Source of the DNA: Bacteroidota bacterium
GTDB taxonomy: Bacteria > Bacteroidota > Bacteroidia > UBA7662 > CANHCV01
DNA length: 6,836 nt
NCBI GenBank assembly: GCA_027488715.1
Contig: JAIYBD010000202.1
Location: forward strand, 1-6,836
Direction of reading: 5' to 3'
The position numbers and the translations under genes were made by a program. This document shows positions 1 through 5,279 of this stretch, piece after piece. The first letter of the stretch is position 1. Every line of letters begins with the position of its first letter. Below the pieces are notes generated by a model. That model was not told where the DNA came from. It ran no database searches and was given only the letters and a program-made list of their open reading frames with translations.

Positions 1-1
1 C

Positions 2-481
2 CCCATCACCTTAGAAGATCTTACTCACCTCACCGGTGTTGGAAAAGGAAAGGCGGAGAAATACGGTAAATCCTTCATTCAATACATCCAAAAATACGTC
101 GAAGAAAACGACATCATCCGTCCCAATGATTTCGATCAATTGGTGGTAAAAAGCGTTGGAAACAAATCAGAAACAAAGATCTTTATCATCAATTGCATCG
201 ATAAACGAATTGGCCTCGACGATATCGCCCGTTCAAAAAATCTATCGTACAACGAGGTTTTGAATGAAGTTGAATCCATCGTGAAATCTGGCACCAAAAT
301 CAACATCAATTATTTTGTTGATGGCATTTTAGACCCCGAATACCAAGATGAATTGATCGAATTTTTCCGTCATAGCGAAATTGATGACCTCGAACCCATC
401 ATTCAGGAATACGGCGATGTTTATACCATTGAAGAATTACAATTGATGAAAATTAAGTTCATCAACGAGATGGCAAATTAA
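2..481 (+). CDS. recQ: ATP-dependent DNA helicase RecQ, C-terminal part (5' end outside window)
   Basis: The reading frame is open from base 2 to the TAA at 479-481 and encodes the last 159 residues of a protein that starts before the window. The first ~40 residues match the end of an HRDC domain, with a helix-hairpin-helix-like LTGVGKGKAEKYG segment, which binds DNA in RecQ helicases. The rest, from about VVKSVGNKSETK onward, resembles the helix-turn-helix C-terminal extension (HTH_40-like) of the long RecQ proteins common in Bacteroidota; the ending KIKFINEMAN is typical. RecQ unwinds DNA 3'-5' in recombinational repair. The helicase core (Walker A, DEAH box) lies upstream and cannot be checked here. 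A TTG at 140 could be misread as a start, but homology clearly continues upstream of it. The mrp gene follows after 5 bp on the same strand, so the two are probably co-transcribed. The family call is confident; which RecQ paralogue this is cannot be settled. Confidence 0.9.
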   Translation, partial: PITLEDLTHLTGVGKGKAEKYGKSFIQYIQKYVEENDIIRPNDFDQLVVKSVGNKSETKIFIINCIDKRIGLDDIARSKNLSYNEVLNEVESIVKSGTKININYFVDGILDPEYQDELIEFFRHSEIDDLEPIIQEYGDVYTIEELQLMKIKFINEMAN

Positions 482-486
482 AATTT

Positions 487-1545
487 ATGACTCCAGAGTC
501 CGTACTACAAGCACTTTCCCGGGTTCAAGAACCCGATTTAAAAAAAGATTTAGTAACCCTTCAAATGATCCACGATTTGGTGGTCGAAGAGGGGAAAATA
601 TCCTTTACGCTGATGCTCACCACACCGGCTTGTCCGCTCAAAGAGCAGATGAAGCAGGATTGCATCCGCGAAATTCATGCCGATTTTGGTTCGAATGTTC
701 AAGTTGAGATCAAATTCGACGCGAAACAAATCCAACGCATCGATCCCGCATCTCTATTGCCCGAAGTGAAGCAAGTCATCTTTGTTTCCAGTGGAAAAGG
801 TGGCGTTGGAAAAAGTACCATTGCCGCCAATTTGGCGCTCGCTCTTCAACGCCTCGGTGCCGAGGTAGGGTTGCTCGATGCCGATATCTATGGTCCATCG
901 CAGCCCATTTTATTCGATGCCGAAAGCGTTCGTCCCAGTGTAACCCAACGCGAAGACGGAAAGAACATCATGATTCCGGCTAAAGTGGAGGGGCTTGCCC
1001 TCATGTCCATCGGTTTCCTCATCGATCCCGCTCAGGCGGTGGTGTGGCGCGGACCGATGGCCAGCTCAGCTCTTCGTCAGTTCATTGCCGATACCCGGTG
1101 GGGCGCTCTGGATTATTTGGTCGTTGATCTGCCACCGGGAACGGGCGACATTCATCTAACCATGGCGCAAATGGCTCCTCAGGCCATGGCCGTGGTGGTT
1201 ACCACCCCACAGTCGGTCGCCGTTTCCGATGCCCGAAAAGGAGCCGTGATGTTCAACATGGAAGGAATGAAAATTCCCATGCTTGGCATCATTGAAAACA
1301 TGAGTTGGTTCGAGCCGTTGGAACATCCCGGTTCTCAATACAAAATTTTTGGAGAAGGTGGAGGAGCAACGTTAGCGAAGGAGTTCGAAACTGAATTGTT
1401 GGCTCAGGTGCCTTTGGTTTTGGGTTTGAACGATCCCGGAAGAGGCGGTTTGGTTCGCACCGAAACCCATCCGTTGTATTCGATTTTTCAGGAATTGGCC
1501 AGCCAATTGGTTCGGAAGATGAGCATTCAGCAAGAAAACAGGTAA
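487..1545 (+). CDS. mrp: Mrp/ApbC-family iron-sulfur cluster carrier P-loop ATPase
   Basis: A complete 352-residue protein. Residues ~3-78 form a MIP18/DUF59 domain with TTPACPLK (Cys49), the conserved cysteine motif of that domain. Residues ~95-345 form a ParA/MinD-type NTPase: deviant Walker A GKGGVGKST at 103-111, DADIYGPSQP at 131-140, Walker B-like DLPPGTGD at 214-221 and VVVTTPQSVAVSDARKG at 237-252. Known family members bind and transfer Fe-S clusters in the cytoplasm, dimerising through a C-terminal CxxC. Here the segment after IIENMSWF (residues 276-285, PLEHPGSQYK) has no cysteine, so the usual bridging-cluster ligands are absent. I recall the same in other Bacteroidota homologues. 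The ATG at 487 follows the recQ stop by 5 bp in an A/T-rich leader with no Shine-Dalgarno; it gives the expected DUF59 N-terminus. The gene ends 4 bp from the convergent GyrI-like gene. Length is slightly short for the family, with no sign of truncation. Confidence 0.93.
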   Translation: MTPESVLQALSRVQEPDLKKDLVTLQMIHDLVVEEGKISFTLMLTTPACPLKEQMKQDCIREIHADFGSNVQVEIKFDAKQIQRIDPASLLPEVKQVIFVSSGKGGVGKSTIAANLALALQRLGAEVGLLDADIYGPSQPILFDAESVRPSVTQREDGKNIMIPAKVEGLALMSIGFLIDPAQAVVWRGPMASSALRQFIADTRWGALDYLVVDLPPGTGDIHLTMAQMAPQAMAVVVTTPQSVAVSDARKGAVMFNMEGMKIPMLGIIENMSWFEPLEHPGSQYKIFGEGGGATLAKEFETELLAQVPLVLGLNDPGRGGLVRTETHPLYSIFQELASQLVRKMSIQQENR

Positions 1546-1549
1546 CGCC

Positions 1550-2035
1550 TTATTTTCTCGAACGAATCGGAATCCAAATTTCTTCTTCCCCTTGGGGATC
1601 ATTCAGTTGATATCCCGGCGGCATAAAACAAAAATGGATGCGATCATCCAATTCGTAATGGCTTTGAGGCAACCATTGCCCGAAAAATGCGCCCATGGTT
1701 TGCGGAAACGTTTCTGCCGTTCCTCGGTGAACGAAAACCGCAAACAATCCCCCTTCAATCGTCAATGTATCCCAACCCTCAGGGGCAGATAAACCCGTTT
1801 CCAATGGAATCGCTGGAGCGTATTCAAAAGGATTCATGGGGCTGAATGCCTCGAAATAGTGATCGGGGTATTTTTGAAGCGAATACGATCCATCGATTTG
1901 CAAATAACCCTGCTTTTTGGCCGCGATTCGCAAGGATTTCCACCACTCCATCGGATTTTGGGTAGCCAAACTCGTAGTGAAAAATTTCCCGATTAAGGAA
2001 AAGGATGCTCTTTCTTTGACGTGTACTTCCATCAT
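1550..2035 (-). CDS. Stand-alone GyrI-like (AraC-type effector-binding) domain protein
   Basis: A 161-residue protein with no signal peptide or membrane segment. The C-terminal half resembles the GyrI-like small-molecule-binding fold: GGLFAVFVHRG at 95-105, the helix ending in WLPQSHYE at 121-128, and the acidic EEEIWIPI at 150-157, whose glutamate is the usual ligand-contacting position. The N-terminal half (WWKSLRIAAKKQGY, PDHYFEAFSP) fits the first repeat of the same fold. There is no DNA-binding domain, so this is not an AraC or MerR regulator but a single-domain protein of the SbmC/YdeE kind. Such proteins bind drugs or small ligands, and some hydrolyse substrates or inhibit gyrase; which applies here cannot be told. 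The ATG at 2035-2033 overlaps the ald TGA in ATGA, so translation is probably coupled to ald; a second ATG follows at once. The stop faces mrp with a 4-bp gap. The family call is moderately sure and the function unknown. Confidence 0.75.
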   Translation of the reverse strand: MMEVHVKERASFSLIGKFFTTSLATQNPMEWWKSLRIAAKKQGYLQIDGSYSLQKYPDHYFEAFSPMNPFEYAPAIPLETGLSAPEGWDTLTIEGGLFAVFVHRGTAETFPQTMGAFFGQWLPQSHYELDDRIHFCFMPPGYQLNDPQGEEEIWIPIRSRK

Positions 2036-3234
2036 GAAAATCGCCCTCGGGCCATGATTTCAAGGTTCACGTACGGCTCATCAAATTTTTGCGAGAGGTA
2101 ACGGTTGGTAATGGCACCCCCAAAAGCGTAAGCTCCGTGGCGCATTCCCGAATCGGTCCACAAGTAATTTTCCAATCCGCCGGCTTCTTCGGCTTCCGAA
2201 AGCAAGGTGCCCAACAAATTGGAAAGTGCGATGGAAGCGGTGCGGGCGTACCTCGAAGGAATGTTCGGAACGCAATAATGGATCACATCGTATTCCCGAA
2301 AAGTCGGTTCATCGTGGGTGGTTACTCGAGAGGTTTCGAAACAACCGCCTTGGTCGATGGAAACGTCAACAATCACCGAGCCCGGCTTCATTTGCATCAC
2401 CATTTCTTCGGTAACAATCATGGGACTACGGCCGTCGTTGCTGTGAATGGCACCAATCACCACATCGCATTGTTTCAATTCTTGAGTGAGGGTAGCCGGG
2501 TCGAGGACCGAGGTAAGCACACGATTCCCGATTTTATTTTGCAACCGTCGCATTTTCGTTAACGAACGGTCGAAGATGGTGACTTGAGCGCCGAGGCCAA
2601 GAGCGGCTTGGGTGGCATATTCGGCAACGGTTCCGGCGCCGAGGATGACAATTTTACTGGGAAGCAGTCCAGTAATGCCGCCAATCAGTTTGCCGCGGCC
2701 GAGAACGGTGGTGCTCAGGCATTCGGCGGCAATGAGTACGACGGATATTCCGGCAATTTCGCCCATGCTACGAACGAAAGGCAGGTTGTTTTCTGAATCT
2801 TTCAGGTATTCGTAAGCGATGGCCGTGATGCGTTTTTGGACGAGCACGTCCAAGTATTCTTTTTGTAAGGTAGGCAGATGAATGGCCGATAAAAGGATGG
2901 AATTGGGCTTGAGCAGAGGCCATTCTTCTTTTGGAGCGGGTCCAACCCGAACAATGATGGGTGCTTGATACACTTCTTCCACGCTGTACACGAGTTCGGC
3001 TCCGGCTTCGGTGTATTCGTGGTCTTCGAACGAGGCGTTGAAGCCGGCGCCGGTTTCCACCTTTACCTGAACTCCGATGGCGGCCAATCGGCTCACCGCA
3101 TGCGGTGTTAATCCAACCCTTTTTTCTTGAAATCCACGTTCTTTGGGGACCCCAATCCACATGCCTTGGTTGGCCGATTTCACACCGGCCAGCTGTGCCT
3201 GTTCAATGGGATTGTGCTGGGAGGTTGTGCTCAT
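2032..3234 (-). CDS. ald: Alanine dehydrogenase / PNT-family NAD(P)-dependent dehydrogenase
   Basis: A 400-residue cytoplasmic enzyme of the alanine dehydrogenase/transhydrogenase alpha family. Family members catalyse reversible oxidative deamination of L-alanine to pyruvate and ammonia with NAD. Residues ~25-160 form the first half of the catalytic domain: GVPKERGFQEKRVGLTP, with Arg39 matching the pyruvate-binding Arg15 of characterised enzymes, and SAIHLP, with His119 matching His96. Residues ~165-325 form the Rossmann domain with VILGAGTVAEYA at 196-207 and DVSIDQGGCFETS at 290-302, where Asp294 matches the catalytic Asp270. The position of the active-site Lys75 lies in VRVGPAPKEE (95-104) and appears to be Gly, so substrate identity is less certain than the fold. 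The ~24 residues before the conserved core are usual for Bacteroidota versions and support this start. The ATG overlaps the tsaE TGA by 4 bp (ATGA), and the ald TGA overlaps the next gene's ATG in the same way. Saccharopine or transhydrogenase-like activity is a less likely alternative. Confidence 0.88.
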   Translation of the reverse strand: MSTTSQHNPIEQAQLAGVKSANQGMWIGVPKERGFQEKRVGLTPHAVSRLAAIGVQVKVETGAGFNASFEDHEYTEAGAELVYSVEEVYQAPIIVRVGPAPKEEWPLLKPNSILLSAIHLPTLQKEYLDVLVQKRITAIAYEYLKDSENNLPFVRSMGEIAGISVVLIAAECLSTTVLGRGKLIGGITGLLPSKIVILGAGTVAEYATQAALGLGAQVTIFDRSLTKMRRLQNKIGNRVLTSVLDPATLTQELKQCDVVIGAIHSNDGRSPMIVTEEMVMQMKPGSVIVDVSIDQGGCFETSRVTTHDEPTFREYDVIHYCVPNIPSRYARTASIALSNLLGTLLSEAEEAGGLENYLWTDSGMRHGAYAFGGAITNRYLSQKFDEPYVNLEIMARGRFS

Positions 3235-3668
3235 TTCTTTAAGGTTATCGTTCTGGCATCATCGCCATGGTATTGGATTTCAATGCTGGGAGAATGGGAT
3301 GGCAAAAGATCTTCAATCAATTCCGGCCATTCGATAAGGCAACGATTTCCTTGGTAAAGATAATCTTCTACGCCAATTTCCAATGCTTCTTCTATATTTT
3401 CAAGGCGGTAGAAATCAAAATGATAGATGGTTCCGGTTTTCCCCGAATATTCATTCACCAAGCTGTAGGTAGGGCTAGTTGGTTCATCTTCCACACCCCA
3501 AGCTTTGCACAGCGCTTTGATGAGCGTAGTTTTCCCCGCACCCATGGGTCCGTAGAATTTCCAAATTTTGTGTTGTTCGCCAATTTCTTCCATCAGCCAT
3601 TCAGCTGCCTGGTTCATTTCATTCAACGAAAAGGTTTTTACCGAGGTAGATTGTTCCAATAAATCCAT
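3231..3668 (-). CDS. tsaE: tRNA threonylcarbamoyladenosine biosynthesis ATPase TsaE
   Basis: A 145-residue protein of the usual TsaE length. It carries the P-loop GPMGAGKTT at 40-48, the family motif SPTYSLVNEY at 65-74, HFDFYRL at 83-89 with the conserved Asp85, EIGVEDYL at 97-104, and IEWPE at 112-116. TsaE is the ATPase partner of TsaB and TsaD, which transfer the threonylcarbamoyl group to A37 of ANN-decoding tRNAs in the cytoplasm; tsaB and tsaD are not in this window. The ATG at 3668 lies 9 bp after the porX stop, and its TGA overlaps the ald ATG, so the gene sits inside the porX transcription unit. The start gives a normal N-terminus, with the P-loop about 40 residues in. There is no Shine-Dalgarno upstream (ATAACGACTTTTC), as is common in Bacteroidota. 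All key motifs are intact. Confidence 0.95.
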   Translation of the reverse strand: MDLLEQSTSVKTFSLNEMNQAAEWLMEEIGEQHKIWKFYGPMGAGKTTLIKALCKAWGVEDEPTSPTYSLVNEYSGKTGTIYHFDFYRLENIEEALEIGVEDYLYQGNRCLIEWPELIEDLLPSHSPSIEIQYHGDDARTITLKK

Positions 3669-3677
3669 GAAAAGTCG

Positions 3678-5225
3678 TTATCTCGGCGTAAAAATACCAA
3701 AAGGAACGATCATTTCTTCCAAACTAATTCCTCCATGTTGAAAAGAATCTCGGTACATGGAAACATAATGGTGGTAATTGTTGGGATAAACGAAGTATTT
3801 GTCTTCATTGGCGAAAACATAGGACGCGCTAAGGGCGGATTTTGGGAGTCCAATTTTTTCCGGTTGATCTTCCCAATACAAGTCTTTGTCGTCGAAACTT
3901 AGGCTTCGGCCTTCTTTGAATCGGAGGTTGGTGGTGGTGGTTTTATCGCCGATTACCCTGGATGGTTGGTGGCAACGAATGCTTCCGTGGTCGGTGGTAA
4001 TGGCCATCGTGGCATTCGGCATGCTGGCGACCAATTTCATCATTTCGAAGAGCGGGGAATGTTCAAACCAACTTTTGGTGAGGGAGCGATACCCCGCTTC
4101 ATCGGGAGCCAATTGCTTCAATACGTTCATTTCACTGCGAACGTGCGAGATTAAATCGACGAAATTATAAACGATCACCACCAAATCTTCCTTCTTCCAT
4201 TGATGAAATTGGTCGATCAATTGCTGCCCCGATTGGGGATTGGTCACTTTGTGGTAGCTCCATTTTTTGGTGTACCCCAATCGCTGCAATTGCAATTTCA
4301 GCAGTTCCTCTTCATGTTGATTTTTCGATCCTTCGTCACCTTCTTCCACCCAAAATTGAGGCAATTTTTGAGTAATTTCGAGGGGTGTCATTCCGGCGAA
4401 AAAGGCATTTCGAGCGAATTCCGTAGCCGTGGGAAGCATGGCGTAATAGCAAACACTGCTTTCTGGACGGAAGTATTCGGAAATGGTACTTTCAAAGGTT
4501 TTGTATTGGTCCAGCCGCAAATTATCGATCATGAATAAAAAGAGCGGGCCATCTTCAGCAAATGGCATCACCAACTTCTGAAATGCTTGATGGGAAAGAA
4601 TGGGTTGGTCTTTTCCCTGCATCCAATTTCGGTATTGCCGCTTGATCATTTTTCCAAATTGAGCATTGGCCTCCACTTTTTGAGCCTCGAATACTTCCCG
4701 AAGCGAAGCGTCGTCAACCCCCTCGAGGCGCATCTCCCATTGAACCAACTTTTGAAAAACCTCAATCCATCCGTTGTGATCCATGTCGTCGTTGATCTCC
4801 ATCCCCAATTGGCGAAATTCCTGGAGGTAAGATTGGGTGGTTTTTTCGTTGTAAATGCGTTTGTTATCGATGATTTTTTTGATGGATAACAGAATTTGAT
4901 GGGGATTCACCGGTTTAATCAGGTAATCGCTAATCTGTTGTCCGATGGCTTCTTCCATGATGTGTTCTTCTTCACTTTTGGTGATCATCACGACTGGAAG
5001 ATTGGGATTATCGGCCTTGATGGCCTGAAGGGCGGCCAATCCGCTGATGCCCGGCATATTTTCATCGAGGAACACCAGATCGAAGTGATTTTCGCGGCAA
5101 ATTTGAATGGCATCCCGGCCGGAAGAGGTGGTTTGAACGATGTATCCTTTGGATTTAAGGAAGAGGATGTGAGGTTTTAACAAATCAATTTCGTCGTCGG
5201 CCCAAAGAATGGCAATGTTCTCCAT
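3678..5225 (-). CDS. porX: PorX: response regulator with PglZ-type alkaline phosphatase/phosphodiesterase domain
   Basis: A 515-residue protein. Residues 1-120 are a REC domain: acidic pair Asp10-Asp11 in ILWADDEIDLL, phospho-acceptor Asp54 in VFLDENMPG, Thr82 and Lys104 in YLIKPV. A helical linker (~121-205) leads to a PglZ/alkaline-phosphatase-like domain with FMIDNLRLDQ (Asp234), LPTATEFARN (nucleophile threonine, 266 or 268), NFVDLISH (Asp357, His361), TTDHGS (Asp412, His413) and FQHGGISLEE (His497). These are the expected metal-ligand positions, so the enzyme looks competent. In Porphyromonas and Flavobacterium, PorX works with the kinase PorY to control type IX secretion, and its phosphatase domain hydrolyses oligonucleotides; porY is not visible here. 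I chose the ATG at 5225 because MENIAILWADDEIDLLKPH matches PorX N-termini. The frame stays open to an ATG at 5366, but that adds 47 residues that overlap the divergent HD gene. First gene of porX-tsaE-ald-gyrI-like; a likely promoter is at 5267-5274. Confidence 0.95.
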   Translation of the reverse strand: MENIAILWADDEIDLLKPHILFLKSKGYIVQTTSSGRDAIQICRENHFDLVFLDENMPGISGLAALQAIKADNPNLPVVMITKSEEEHIMEEAIGQQISDYLIKPVNPHQILLSIKKIIDNKRIYNEKTTQSYLQEFRQLGMEINDDMDHNGWIEVFQKLVQWEMRLEGVDDASLREVFEAQKVEANAQFGKMIKRQYRNWMQGKDQPILSHQAFQKLVMPFAEDGPLFLFMIDNLRLDQYKTFESTISEYFRPESSVCYYAMLPTATEFARNAFFAGMTPLEITQKLPQFWVEEGDEGSKNQHEEELLKLQLQRLGYTKKWSYHKVTNPQSGQQLIDQFHQWKKEDLVVIVYNFVDLISHVRSEMNVLKQLAPDEAGYRSLTKSWFEHSPLFEMMKLVASMPNATMAITTDHGSIRCHQPSRVIGDKTTTTNLRFKEGRSLSFDDKDLYWEDQPEKIGLPKSALSASYVFANEDKYFVYPNNYHHYVSMYRDSFQHGGISLEEMIVPFGIFTPR

Positions 5226-5241
5226 AAATTGCAATAAATTT
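5226..5241. repeat. AT-rich inverted repeat just upstream of the porX start
   Basis: AAATT at 5226-5230 and AATTT at 5237-5241 form a 5-bp inverted repeat around GCAATA, and ATTGCAAT at 5228-5235 is itself a perfect 8-bp palindrome. It directly precedes the porX ATG, so it would lie in the porX leader and between the two divergent genes. It could be an operator or leader element, but in AT-rich intergenic DNA short palindromes are common, so this is recorded as a structure only. Confidence 0.3.
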
Positions 5242-5249
5242 ACACTTTG
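5241..5249 (+). promoter_or_regulatory. Weak putative -7 element (TACACTTTG) for the HD-domain gene
   Basis: The plus strand reads TACACTTTG, which is TAnnnTTTG, one base longer than the TAnnTTTG consensus. A TTC at 5218-5220, 20 nt upstream, could be a degraded -33 box and lies inside the porX start region. If real, transcription would begin near 5255, downstream of the TTG at 5247, which favours the TTG at 5280 as the HD start. Low confidence because both boxes deviate. Confidence 0.25.
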
Positions 5250-5266
5250 AAAAAAAGTAAGGTGCT

Positions 5267-5274
5267 CAAAGATA
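5267..5274 (-). promoter_or_regulatory. Putative porX promoter, -7 element TATCTTTG
   Basis: On the minus strand this reads TATCTTTG, an exact match to the Bacteroidota sigma-factor -7 consensus TAnnTTTG. It ends 41 nt before the porX ATG, giving a leader of about 35 nt. The expected -33 TTTG about 17-20 nt further upstream is only approximate: TTTCG on the minus strand at 5296-5292, 17 nt away. The exact -7 box and good position make this the best promoter candidate for the porX operon, but an 8-base degenerate motif can occur by chance. Confidence 0.45.
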
Positions 5275-5279
5275 CACGA

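Noticed and set aside
140..481. Separate 113-residue gene starting at TTG 140
   Set aside because: The frame is open to the window edge and the upstream residues match the RecQ HRDC end, so this is an internal piece of recQ.
1588..1597. CCCCTTGGGG as a terminator hairpin for the GyrI-like gene or mrp
   Set aside because: It has 4-bp arms, only a 2-base loop and no U-tract, and it lies inside the GyrI-like coding sequence, where it encodes an ordinary DPQGE segment.
2089..2562. Plus-strand open frame of 157 codons within ald
   Set aside because: It lies wholly antisense to the well-supported ald gene, has low-complexity His/Gly-rich composition and matches no family. It is a shadow of the ald codon pattern.
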